Origin: JBCCCJ01 sp039029315 | GTDB taxonomy: Bacteria > Bacteroidota > Bacteroidia > J057 | Direction of reading: 5' to 3' | DNA: 33,450 nucleotides | Assembly (NCBI GenBank): GCA_039029315.1 | Contig: JBCCGK010000120.1 | Span: 1 to 33,450 of the forward strand | In this document: one piece after another, positions 1-7,926 of the stretch | How positions within the stretch are numbered: position 1 is the stretch's first letter | Layout of the letters: each line of letters starts with the position of its first letter | Made by a program: the position numbers and the translations under genes | Notes under the pieces: model-generated | Told to the model about the DNA's origin: nothing | Databases searched by the model: none | The model's input: the letters and a program-made list of their open reading frames with translations, nothing else

Positions 1-114
1 GTCCTTTACCGGGATCACAGAGTTGGCAAACCGCCCCTCCTTCCAGCTTCTTTCCGATCGAGCCTGGCTTTCAACCGCATAACCATCCACCTCATCGCGG
101 GAGAACCCATAAGA
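1..114 (-). pseudogene. Thiolase (acetyl-CoA acyltransferase) fragment, 5' half missing, runs off the window
   Basis: Reading the minus strand in the frame that places a Tyr codon at 109-111 gives a segment beginning YGFSRDEVDGYAVESQ and continuing through KEGRFANSVIPVKD. This is the recognisable mid-protein block of thiolases, where SRE.(D) is followed by an Alα/Gln-Ser helix and a G-R-F...PV strand. A complete thiolase would have roughly 170-200 residues before this block. Here the frame is open only back to a TAA near 157, and the residues read before the Tyr are not thiolase-like. The homology therefore stops abruptly around 112-120, about 20 bp before the GTG start of the WGR gene on the other strand. 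I infer a 5'-truncated relic cut by insertion or rearrangement; an assembly junction is the alternative. The rest of the gene lies left of the window. Confidence 0.6.
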
Positions 115-136
115 TCTATACCTTATTCCATTAATT

Positions 137-3100
137 GTGAAACTACTCCAACAATCCTGTCTTTACTTTCAGTCTTCCTCTTCAGATAAGTTATATGAAG
201 TAGATTTATGCCAATTAGGAGAAGGACAATATGTTGTGAATTTTCGCTTTGGCAAGCGAGGAACCAAATTAAGAGAAGGAACCAAGACCCCGATGGCTGT
301 CCCCTTAGAACGAGCACAGCAGATCTTCACCCAATTGGTCAGCAGCAAAACCAAAAAGGGATATCTTGAAAGGGCTGCTGCTGCCAGAAGAACAGGAATC
401 AACTCTGAGGACACAAGTAGACAAAAAGAGGCGATCTTGCAACGATTGGAGAATGAGGCCATACATGCTTCCCCCTGGCCAAAATCCAGAATCATTTGGC
501 GGGTAGGGGAGTTGAGATTGAAGGAAGCGGAACCTCATTTGCTCCAGCTGAATACGCAATCTGATATGACGACCAGATATAGCCTGGTCTGGGCGCTTGG
601 GAGAATGGGAAGTGAGGCTTCTATTCCCGTTTTGGAACAAGTGTATCAGGAGAAGAAAGGGGAAAAAGCCCTGGAGAGACTCACTTTGGCCTCCTTATTA
701 CAGCTGCTTCCCTCAGACAAGCAAGGTCCAATTTTGGACCAGCTAAGAACAAAGCTTCATGTAGAGGTAAGACATTGTTTGGATAGAAATCAATGGGACA
801 AACTGCAGCAATTGCTTCTTGTAGATTCAGTCTCTCTTATGAGTGCTCATACCAACCTTCCAGAGCTATACCTGCTTAGCAGAAACATATCTGAGCTTCG
901 CCCCGTCATCAGAAAGGTGTTGGACACATGGAGCTTGACTGCGGGTTTTTTCAAATATATTCGAAGCATCTTCAAGCTGACAGAATTGCTGGATGATGGA
1001 ATCATTTGGGGTCAATTGGTGAACAGAATCGAATCTTCAGCCCCATGCTTTAGTGCTGATTCCTGGCGTGTCTATCTAGACAATCAATGGGTTAGAATCG
1101 ATGAAGAGATTCAGAAACCTACCTCCAGACTGGCATTTTCCAAACAAACCAGGGCATATCTGCGAAGAAGGATTATCCGGAGACTCCATAGGTTGGGACA
1201 AGCGAAAGATCCAGCCTATGTGTCGATGGCTGCCGGAATATTGTTAGGTTTTCAGGAAGGGCGAGATGCAAAGGCTGCCAAAACTGAAACCAAATATCAT
1301 TGGGAAAGTATTCCCGGAACCAATAGGTGGCAGACCATAAAAGAGGACATTCACTATGAAGAGAATTGGCATCATCTGCCGATATATCATATTCTATATG
1401 GACGAAGCAAGCGATTTGAGTTGGACCCCGCTTTGGATAAATGGTTGTGTACAGATCAATATCAAGCAAATGAAACTGAACCAGAAATCCGGGAGGAGTC
1501 CTATCCTGAATTGTGGGATGAGGCACCAGAAATGTTGATCCAACTCCTGTTTGAAGCTGAATCAGATCAAATCAGACGGTTTGCCAAAAAAGCCTTTTTA
1601 GCCAATCCACACAAGGAAACTTTCATTGATATATCCTTTGTTCTTCGTCTTCTGGCACACGATTCCATTATCCTGTCTGAATTGGGGCTAGAGTTGGCAA
1701 AGGCATTTTTTGATCCAGATCAACCAGATCCACGATTGATCCTTGGGGTGGTTCGAAGCCCTTTACAGCATGCAAGAGAGCAAGGGATGCGCTGGGCCGA
1801 AGCCTATGGAAGCCAATTTATTCACAATCCTGGATTTGCCTCACAACTCATAGCCCATAGGTGGACAGATGTGCATACCTGGCTTAAAGATTGGATGCGA
1901 GGATTTGTATTTAAATCAGAGGAGGTGAGATTGATCATAAGGGAAGTTGTCTCCACTTTATTAAATACGCCTTTTGATCATGCGATCATTCGATCTATAG
2001 AGGAAGTATTATGGTTATGTTTCGGAAGCCATATGGCCTTGCTGGACCTGTCTATTATCCTGCCTTTGATTCAGGCAGATGCTGATCCCCTTCGACGAAT
2101 GGGAGCCAATCTTCTGCTCAAGAATGAAATTTCACCCAATGCTATTCCCAATGAAATCCTTAGTCAGTTATTCATCGCTGACTCAACTGAGATTCAGGCC
2201 ATCGCCATTCAGATTCTTGGCAAATGCTCTACTACACAATTGTGGGAGCGAAAAGATGTCCTGTTGAGTTTTTGTACCACAGGCGAGCCCAAACACCTGG
2301 AAGCTGTCCAACCTTTAATAGGAAGGTTGGTCTATTCATATCCCGATTTTGCACGACAATTGGTAGATGAGTGGGTGCCCATTCTGCTTCAGGAAGAAGC
2401 CGTAGCGGGTGCTCACACATCTTTTTTTACGCTTCTGAGTCAGGAGTTGATCCCTCAATTGTCGGAATTGCCGATTTCAAGTGTATTAGAACTGTTACAA
2501 TCTGACCAGACGCTGGCTCAACGATTGGGCGCTATTATACTCAGCAGAAGTGTAGATAGCAGAGATCTCAGTATAGAGGATTGGGTGGATCTAGCCAGCC
2601 ACGAACTTCTCAGTGTTCGGACCTTTATTTGGGATTCCTGTCAAAGTCATCCAGAAAGGATCAGATTTGACCTTGAAGAAGCGATAAGGATGATGGAATC
2701 TTCCTGGGAAGATACGCTGGCCTTTGCATTCTTCTACTTTGATACGCACATTCCCAAAGATCTTTGGACGCCAGAGATACTGGTCTGGATGTGTGATAGC
2801 GTGCATGAAGCGCTTCGGGAGTTTGGCCGAAAGATGATCAAACACTGCTTCAAGGAACAAGATGGGGTGTTTTATTTGGAACATCTCAGCGAACATCCTG
2901 CTCCGGATATGCAACGATTTGCTACACACTTTTTGGATACCTATGCCAGTGGTAAGTCGGCAGTTATCCCCAGGCTATTGCCCTATTTTCGGACACTCCT
3001 GTCTCAACCAAATAAAAACAAGGTAGGTTGGCAACGTGTGATTGCCTTTATCGATAAGGAAGCACGCAAATCACCAGAGATGGCGGAATTGTTTATCCCA

Positions 3101-3250
3101 CTTCTTCACCATGCCAGTGCGACCTCCGCTATTGGAGAAAAAGCAAGATATCTGGAAATATTGCTCCAATTGAAGGGGACCTTTCCTCATCTTGACTTTC
3201 CCATTCATACTCAAGTTCCAAAACAATTACCTCATGCGTTTTTCATATAA
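137..3250 (+). CDS. WGR-domain protein with HEAT-like repeats
   Basis: The first 75 or so residues form a WGR domain (SDKLYEVDL, then a strand ending NFRFGKRG, then EGTKTP). The name-giving W-G-R is F-G-K here, which is common in this subfamily. The remaining 950 residues are helical and Leu-rich with repeated two-helix units, as in HEAT/armadillo solenoids; one clear unit at about 130-190 reads RYSLVWALGRMGSEASIPVLE. There is no catalytic motif, signal peptide or membrane segment, so the protein is probably a cytoplasmic scaffold. GTG at 137 is chosen because MKLLQQSCLYFQ is the usual N-terminus of these WGR domains. WGR domains bind nucleic acid in PARPs; in bacteria they often lie beside SWIM zinc-finger genes and MoxR ATPase/VWA genes of unknown role. 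The downstream SWIM gene overlaps this one by 17 bp, so the two form an operon. Family call is confident; the biological role is unknown. Confidence 0.85.
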   Translation: MKLLQQSCLYFQSSSSDKLYEVDLCQLGEGQYVVNFRFGKRGTKLREGTKTPMAVPLERAQQIFTQLVSSKTKKGYLERAAAARRTGINSEDTSRQKEAILQRLENEAIHASPWPKSRIIWRVGELRLKEAEPHLLQLNTQSDMTTRYSLVWALGRMGSEASIPVLEQVYQEKKGEKALERLTLASLLQLLPSDKQGPILDQLRTKLHVEVRHCLDRNQWDKLQQLLLVDSVSLMSAHTNLPELYLLSRNISELRPVIRKVLDTWSLTAGFFKYIRSIFKLTELLDDGIIWGQLVNRIESSAPCFSADSWRVYLDNQWVRIDEEIQKPTSRLAFSKQTRAYLRRRIIRRLHRLGQAKDPAYVSMAAGILLGFQEGRDAKAAKTETKYHWESIPGTNRWQTIKEDIHYEENWHHLPIYHILYGRSKRFELDPALDKWLCTDQYQANETEPEIREESYPELWDEAPEMLIQLLFEAESDQIRRFAKKAFLANPHKETFIDISFVLRLLAHDSIILSELGLELAKAFFDPDQPDPRLILGVVRSPLQHAREQGMRWAEAYGSQFIHNPGFASQLIAHRWTDVHTWLKDWMRGFVFKSEEVRLIIREVVSTLLNTPFDHAIIRSIEEVLWLCFGSHMALLDLSIILPLIQADADPLRRMGANLLLKNEISPNAIPNEILSQLFIADSTEIQAIAIQILGKCSTTQLWERKDVLLSFCTTGEPKHLEAVQPLIGRLVYSYPDFARQLVDEWVPILLQEEAVAGAHTSFFTLLSQELIPQLSELPISSVLELLQSDQTLAQRLGAIILSRSVDSRDLSIEDWVDLASHELLSVRTFIWDSCQSHPERIRFDLEEAIRMMESSWEDTLAFAFFYFDTHIPKDLWTPEILVWMCDSVHEALREFGRKMIKHCFKEQDGVFYLEHLSEHPAPDMQRFATHFLDTYASGKSAVIPRLLPYFRTLLSQPNKNKVGWQRVIAFIDKEARKSPEMAELFIPLLHHASATSAIGEKARYLEILLQLKGTFPHLDFPIHTQVPKQLPHAFFI

Positions 3251-4892
3251 ATATGCGGGACATAGCCAGATCAATGGGTCCGCGCGACAGACTTCCATGT
3301 CTTTTGTTCCAGATGCCTTGAGAGATCCTACCTTCTTTGTTGGGGACCTGAATCAAAAAATACCTTTTCGGGAAGCAATGTCGGCTCTTCATGATGTTGT
3401 CGTATCCGATCTTAGATTCAAACCCAAAGACAAAACTGCCTACAAAACATGGCTAAAACAGCAAGAGGACATTTGGTTGGCAAATGCGATGGCAGGCAAG
3501 GCCGATGTGCAAGCAAGGCTAAAGAATATCCAAGAAGAGCTGAAAGTTGTGAGAGGGCAGAAAGACAAACTCATGGCACCATTTTACCGGGCTCGCCAAC
3601 AATATTTTGACTATATCTATCAGAGAGATCGGGCAGCCTGGTATGTTCTGGATCCTGTGATAACGGTGCATCCAGATGAATTGTTTTTTGAGTGTTTCAG
3701 TGAAGATGAGTCTACCTATGCGAGACTGGGCTGCAATTACAATGTCTTTTCGCACATCAACGAATTTGCTTGTGGAACAACCAATATTGACTATTCTCAA
3801 TCCCTCTATGATGAATTTCAGAAAATTCGTACCTACAAGGACACACATTTCAAGATAGATCCTGGAGGCTTTGAGGTAGCAACAACAGGGGAGGATCAAT
3901 ATCGGGAAGTGAAAATCGATCTTCCTGATTCATGGGTAAGGGGATTTTTGCAGGTGAGTTCTGCGATGACACTTCCGGGCCATACGCTGGACTTGCATCC
4001 CATGGATCTGTATAGCATCTGCCTGTTTTTGCGGCAACACAAAGCGCGAAGAAGTCCAAGATCTATGCGATTTGTGTTGGAGCCTGGGCAGCCCATACAA
4101 ATTATTTTTGAGCCATGGAATCATGTCATCACATGTCATCGATCCATCTATCAGGGCTCCGATTCTGCGGAAATCAGGGTGTGGGGGCGAAGGCGATTAT
4201 TGGTTCTGGAACGGCTGATTCCCATTGCACAACATGTCCGGATTCATTTATTGGGGACAGGTCTTCCTTCCTTCTATTCAGTCGATTTAGGAGATATGCA
4301 TTTTATGTTAGGACTGTCAGGATGGACCTCCAATGACTGGTCTCGTATGGGACACTTTGACCTGATGGCTCCCAGGAAGGAAGTTGGATATGGAATTAAG
4401 CAGAAGGTGATCCAATCCATGACTCAACAGTATGTCTCCAGTGTGTCAGCCTTGTCCAACGATCTGAATATACCGGCCGATCAGGTAGAGGCCGCTTTGA
4501 CAGCATTTACTCAGGCAGGTCGGGTGATGTATGATTTAAATCAGCAGGTGTATCGGCTGCGGGAATTAAGTCAGGAACCCTTGAAGATGGAGACCTTGAG
4601 ATTTGCAGACGAACGGGAACAGGAAGCTAACACCATCATCGACTCAGGTAAATTAAGGGTCAAAAAATCGGTCGATTTGATGGGCAATCAACTCCTTGAA
4701 GGAGTGGTGCGATATTCCGGTAAATACTGGGAAAGTTCTATCAAGCTGGATGCTGAACAACGAATGACAGACGGAAGCTGTACCTGCGGATATTATATTC
4801 AGAATAAACTCCATCGGGGACCTTGCCCACATATGTTGGCTCTTCGGATCAAGCACCAAAAGAATCAAAAACCCTTTTTTCATTTGCAATAA
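3234..4892 (+). CDS. SWIM zinc-finger protein
   Basis: The C-terminal 60 residues carry a SWIM motif (C-x-C-x(n)-C-x-H), seen as SCTCGYY followed about 13 residues later by GPCPHMLAL. The motif is preceded by the typical strand-rich lead-in (GVVRYSGKYWESSIKLD). SWIM zinc fingers bind DNA or protein. The N-terminal 480 residues match no fold that I can name, apart from a short charged helical stretch (about residues 75-125, KNIQEELKVVRGQKDKL). ATG 3234 (MRFSYKYAGHSQ) is preferred over the in-frame TTG at 3192, because the family begins with a 'FSYKYAG...S' type sequence. This leaves a 17-bp overlap with the WGR gene and implies translational coupling. A terminator follows at 4940-4972. In other genomes WGR and SWIM genes accompany MoxR/VWA genes, none of which is present downstream here. 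Confidence 0.82.
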   Translation: MRFSYKYAGHSQINGSARQTSMSFVPDALRDPTFFVGDLNQKIPFREAMSALHDVVVSDLRFKPKDKTAYKTWLKQQEDIWLANAMAGKADVQARLKNIQEELKVVRGQKDKLMAPFYRARQQYFDYIYQRDRAAWYVLDPVITVHPDELFFECFSEDESTYARLGCNYNVFSHINEFACGTTNIDYSQSLYDEFQKIRTYKDTHFKIDPGGFEVATTGEDQYREVKIDLPDSWVRGFLQVSSAMTLPGHTLDLHPMDLYSICLFLRQHKARRSPRSMRFVLEPGQPIQIIFEPWNHVITCHRSIYQGSDSAEIRVWGRRRLLVLERLIPIAQHVRIHLLGTGLPSFYSVDLGDMHFMLGLSGWTSNDWSRMGHFDLMAPRKEVGYGIKQKVIQSMTQQYVSSVSALSNDLNIPADQVEAALTAFTQAGRVMYDLNQQVYRLRELSQEPLKMETLRFADEREQEANTIIDSGKLRVKKSVDLMGNQLLEGVVRYSGKYWESSIKLDAEQRMTDGSCTCGYYIQNKLHRGPCPHMLALRIKHQKNQKPFFHLQ

Positions 4893-4939
4893 ATGATTTG
4901 AAGACTGTAGGAATCCCTACGATTGTCAAACCGGAACTT

Positions 4940-4972
4940 GCCAGGGGCCTAAATGTCTTTGGCAGTTTTTTT
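4940..4972 (+). terminator. Rho-independent terminator after the SWIM gene
   Basis: GCCAGGG (4940-4946) pairs with CTTTGGC (4957-4963), with two G-U pairs, and is followed by seven T at 4966-4972. It lies 48 bp after the stop of the SWIM gene and closes the WGR-SWIM operon. Confidence 0.6.
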
Positions 4973-5394
4973 ATAAAGTCTCAACTCTCATTTTTAAACA
5001 GTTTCTTAAGGCATCGAGAGACTGACTGCTTACCTTTAGGAAGGCAACGAGCAAGACCAGAAGCCTTGCAAGCAAATCAGAATGGATGCTGTGTTAACAG
5101 CCGTGGAGGTCATAAGTAATTCCTTCCCAACAAAGCTCATTTTCCCTGAATATGGGAGGATTACAGCTCGTTTACTCAGAGGGATTGATCATTCCTCTGA
5201 AAAGGAAGTAGAAAAAATACTCGTCCTTAAATAAAATACAACTAATAAGTTAATTAAAAATAAAATTATAAAAAAATTGCAACCTTATAGTGTTTTATAT
5301 CGTATACAAAGCATAAGTTGTTCATTGATAAGGTATCACTCAGAAAGAAGCATTCCCCTACATATCATGGCAATAGCCAGGCACAACTATGAAT
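4973..5394. other. Non-coding stretch between the WGR-SWIM operon and the retron ncRNA
   Basis: I see no supportable gene here. A 98-codon frame overlapping the end of the SWIM gene (4823-5119) has no family features. The part 5220-5335 is extremely AT-rich and is a natural place for the promoter of the retron transcript, although I could not fix a convincing Bacteroidota -33/-7 pair. At 4998-5030 there are two weak look-alikes of the end sequence of the 163-bp repeat found later in the window (AAACAGTTTCTTAA and GAGAGACTG), too short to call. Confidence 0.4.
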
Positions 5395-5692
5395 AAAACC
5401 AGTTTTGAGGATGCTCCTCCTGTTCCTTGCAAATAGGGCGATGGATCGTCGTCCATGCGCACAGACTTCAAACGCTTCACTGGCGTGATTTTCACTGTGC
5501 GGCGCTGTACGTCTAGGGTGCCATTTCCGGTGGCACATCGGAGATGTGAAATAGCACCCTAGACGTGCGCCGCGTCGAGTGAATCATTCCAGTCCTTAGA
5601 ATGGTTCGAAGGACAGGCTGCGGTTACCATTGGAGCCCCTGTCGAGGATGCCGAGTCGAAAGACTTGACATCTTTGACGGGGCGTTTTTTTT
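5395..5692 (+). ncRNA. Candidate retron msr-msd non-coding RNA
   Basis: The region shows the msr/msd layout upstream of a retron-type RT. Short hairpins come first: ATGGA/TCCAT at 5441-5456 and ACGC/GCGT at 5472-5486. Then comes a very long hairpin at 5487-5585. Its arms pair GATT with AATC, CACT with AGTG, GCGGCGC (5499-5505) with GCGCCGC (5567-5573), and ACGTCTAGGGTGC (5509-5521) with GCACCCTAGACGT (5554-5566); only a TGT bulge separates the last two blocks. A smaller CACATC/GATGTG hairpin caps it. A possible a1/a2 pairing is CCTGT-T-CCTT (5419-5428) with AAGGACAGG (5609-5617), short and bulged. A terminator ends the region. The long hairpin is certain from the sequence; its assignment as msd is inferred from the RT downstream. 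Exact ends and the branching guanosine were not determined. Confidence 0.55.
5635..5692 (+). terminator. Terminator-like hairpin at the end of the retron ncRNA
   Basis: GCCCC-T-GTC (5635-5643) pairs with GACGGGGC (5676-5683), and eight T follow directly (5685-5692). The loop holds a second stem, AGTC-GAAA-GACT, with a GNRA tetraloop, and GATG/CATC. It lies 23 bp before the first supportable ATG of the next gene, so it could end the ncRNA separately or attenuate readthrough into the protein genes. Confidence 0.6.
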
Positions 5693-5714
5693 CACCTACA
5701 CAATCCACGCTACT

Positions 5715-6329
5715 ATGGGATGGAAAGTTTCTATGATTATTGCTGAACTGAAAGGCAGATCTATCAACGAAAAACAAATCTTGAAGGTATTGGGGTGGAC
5801 ATCCGTTCGGCAGATGGAAGAAAGAAGCCTTGCCCAGTGCTTATTGCCTGCCGATCAAACCGTGAGCATCGGGTACTACCGAGATTGTGCCATCATATGT
5901 GATGATTTTCAATTTGCTCCTTTTCATTTCAGCTACTATATCTCTCCCAACGAAAAGAAATTACAACACTTGTTCATGGACGCCGAAGTCCTGACCATTG
6001 CTTGTCACAGCAGCATCAATTTTCATGGCTATGCCTTGGCAGCCGAGGGAAGAAGACAACGATATAAACAAGTATCTCACGAAATAGAACGAGAAGATTT
6101 CGGGGATTGGATGGAAGAGGAAAGAGAAATTTATGACCGGGCAACTTTCATCGAAGGAGTGAAATACTGGAAAATGGATCATGATCCGAAGGAGTTGTAT
6201 GAAGAGAGCCAATTGATGGAAGAATTCACCTTTCGGATTGGCAAACGATTGTTGGGGGTGAATCTGATAGAAGAAGAGGGAGAATATTTGCTAGAACAGA
6301 TCCCATTTCACCCTTACAAACAAGTCTGA
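5715..6329 (+). CDS. Uncharacterised protein between the retron ncRNA and RT; candidate retron accessory protein
   Basis: About 204 residues from ATG 5715 (MGWKVSMIIAEL); a second ATG at 5733 would shorten it by six. The frame is open back to 5601, but that stretch lies in the structured ncRNA and terminator and is unlikely to be translated. No enzyme motif, signal peptide or membrane helix is visible. The middle has a strand-rich core (VSIGYYRDCAIICDDF, then EVLTIACHSS and FHGYALA) followed by a long acidic segment (about residues 120-160) and a final FRIGKRLLGVNL helix. The MGxK start and this layout faintly recall the uncharacterised DUF6928 family, an unverified impression. The RT gene begins about 40 bp downstream. 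Its place between ncRNA and RT is where retron effector or accessory genes are often found; that role is inference. Confidence 0.7.
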   Translation: MGWKVSMIIAELKGRSINEKQILKVLGWTSVRQMEERSLAQCLLPADQTVSIGYYRDCAIICDDFQFAPFHFSYYISPNEKKLQHLFMDAEVLTIACHSSINFHGYALAAEGRRQRYKQVSHEIEREDFGDWMEEEREIYDRATFIEGVKYWKMDHDPKELYEESQLMEEFTFRIGKRLLGVNLIEEEGEYLLEQIPFHPYKQV

Positions 6330-6371
6330 TCCCTTTTCTTTTGTTTGATTTTCGTCAAAAACCGCAAAAAT

Positions 6372-7892
6372 ATGTTTGATTCTGTAGAACGCCGCCAGCA
6401 ACTGTACAATCAAATCAGAAAAAGTTCCAAAGAAGAATTCATCCTGGAAGAAATGATCAGGCTTGGATTTTGGCCTGATGATGTAGAACAACCTTCTGTT
6501 CCTTCACAATTGATCCGAAAAGAATCTGCCTTAACCCATGAAATTCGTGAGCTCAACAAAGAGGCCAGAGTGTATGAAAATCCAGAGGCTTTGCTCCGAA
6601 AGATCCACAAAGGGCGGATGGCAGCTTCAAAAAGAAAACAAGCTGAAACGAAAGTTAGAAGAGAAGAAAAACGGAAAGCGAAAGCAGAAGCGTGGAAAGA
6701 ACGAAAATCCAAAGAAATTCTGTTTTTGGGAGAGGAGGTTTCTGCTGGCTTGGGAGAGGCAGACACCCAAGAGGAGAGGCTACAGAAATACGATTTGCCC
6801 CCCATCTTCAGTGCAGCCGATTTGGCAAGCAGAATGGGAACTACAGTGAATCAGATCAGGTTCCTGGCCTTTTCCAGGAAGGTAAGTAAAGTCCATCATT
6901 ACAAGCGTTTTTTGCTACCTAAAAAACGCGGAGGCCATCGATTGATCTCTGCACCCATGCCTAGATTGAAACAAGCCCAGTATTGGATATTGGAAGAACT
7001 ATTGTATAAAATTCCTGTTCATCAGGCTGCGCATGGATTTGTTCACAACAAATCCATTCTATCTAATGCACGGAAACATATTGGACAGGATGTGGTGATA
7101 AATCTTGATTTAAAAGATTTCTTTCCCAGTGTTAATTATCCCAGAATCAGGGGCTTGTTTCGTGCCTTGGGATTTAGTGAGGCTGTCGCGACTATTCTTG
7201 GATTGTTGTGTACAGAAGCTGAGGTGGAAGAGGTCATATTGGATGATCAACTGTATTATGTGGCTACCTCAGAAAGAAAGCTTCCTCAAGGATCTCCAAC
7301 CAGTCCTGCTCTGACCAATATCCTCTGTCGCCGACTCGATAGAAGATTGGAAGGGATCGCCAGGAAAAAAGGATTTGTGTATACCCGCTATGCAGATGAT
7401 CTGACATTTTCAGCTTCTGGAGAAGCTGCCAAAAGCATACAGGCTTTGTTGTGGCAAATCAAAGCTGTGATTCGCGATGAAGGGTTTGAGCTTCATCCTG
7501 AAAAATTGAGAATCATGCACAAAGGGAGCAGACAGGAAGTGACGGGCCTGATCGTGAATGAACGTTTGGGAATTCCCAGGAAACACCTGCGAAATTTCAA
7601 GAGTTTGTTGTTCCAAATTGAACAGGATGGATTGAAGGGGAAGCATTGGAGGGGGAGCCCCCGATTGTTGGCGTCTTTGAGGGGGTATGCACAATTTGTG
7701 GCTCAAGTGGAGCCAGAGAAGGGGCAGCAGTATGTCCAGCGTGCAGAAGCCATTTGCCACCAATACGGATACAAACATGAAATTCGATTTCCTGCCAAAC
7801 AGAAGGAAACAGTCATAGATACGGCGGCCACAACAGCCAAAAGAATGCCACCCAAACAGGAAAAATCCTGGTGGAAGTTTTGGGAATGGTAG
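6372..7892 (+). CDS. Retron-type reverse transcriptase with long N-terminal extension
   Basis: 506 residues from ATG 6372; an in-frame TTG at 6345 would add nine. An RT would copy part of the ncRNA into msDNA linked to RNA. Motifs, numbered from ATG 6372, are: the retron signature NARKH (232-236), the first catalytic Asp in NLDLKDFFPSV (D246), LPQGSPTSP (about 304-312), the YADD catalytic box (340-343), and the VTG triplet (390-392) that separates retron RTs from group II intron and DGR enzymes. About 140 residues precede the polymerase; they are charged and coiled-coil-like (KRKQAETKVRREEKRKAKAE). Long N-terminal extensions of this kind are known in myxobacterial Mx162-type retron RTs. A basic, Trp-ending tail (KSWWKFWEW) closes the protein. 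All catalytic residues are intact, so the enzyme is probably active. Confidence 0.92.
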   Translation: MFDSVERRQQLYNQIRKSSKEEFILEEMIRLGFWPDDVEQPSVPSQLIRKESALTHEIRELNKEARVYENPEALLRKIHKGRMAASKRKQAETKVRREEKRKAKAEAWKERKSKEILFLGEEVSAGLGEADTQEERLQKYDLPPIFSAADLASRMGTTVNQIRFLAFSRKVSKVHHYKRFLLPKKRGGHRLISAPMPRLKQAQYWILEELLYKIPVHQAAHGFVHNKSILSNARKHIGQDVVINLDLKDFFPSVNYPRIRGLFRALGFSEAVATILGLLCTEAEVEEVILDDQLYYVATSERKLPQGSPTSPALTNILCRRLDRRLEGIARKKGFVYTRYADDLTFSASGEAAKSIQALLWQIKAVIRDEGFELHPEKLRIMHKGSRQEVTGLIVNERLGIPRKHLRNFKSLLFQIEQDGLKGKHWRGSPRLLASLRGYAQFVAQVEPEKGQQYVQRAEAICHQYGYKHEIRFPAKQKETVIDTAATTAKRMPPKQEKSWWKFWEW

Positions 7893-7926
7893 TTTTTTCG
7901 GAATTTCGGGCAAATTTATGCTCACA

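Noticed and set aside
4998..5030. Ends of the 163-bp element near 5000
   Set aside because: AAACAGTTTCTTAA and GAGAGACTG are short, imperfect and wrongly spaced for a copy.
4823..5119. A 98-codon plus-strand frame overlapping the SWIM gene end
   Set aside because: It runs through the terminator at 4940-4972 and has no recognisable domain or supporting start site.
5601..5714. N-terminal extension of the retron accessory protein
   Set aside because: These codons lie inside the ncRNA hairpin and terminator region; the first plausible ATG is 5715.
6372..7892. Group II intron or DGR reverse transcriptase
   Set aside because: The VTG and NAxxH signatures are retron-type, no maturase or HNH domain is present, and no intron RNA domain V or template/variable repeat pair was seen.
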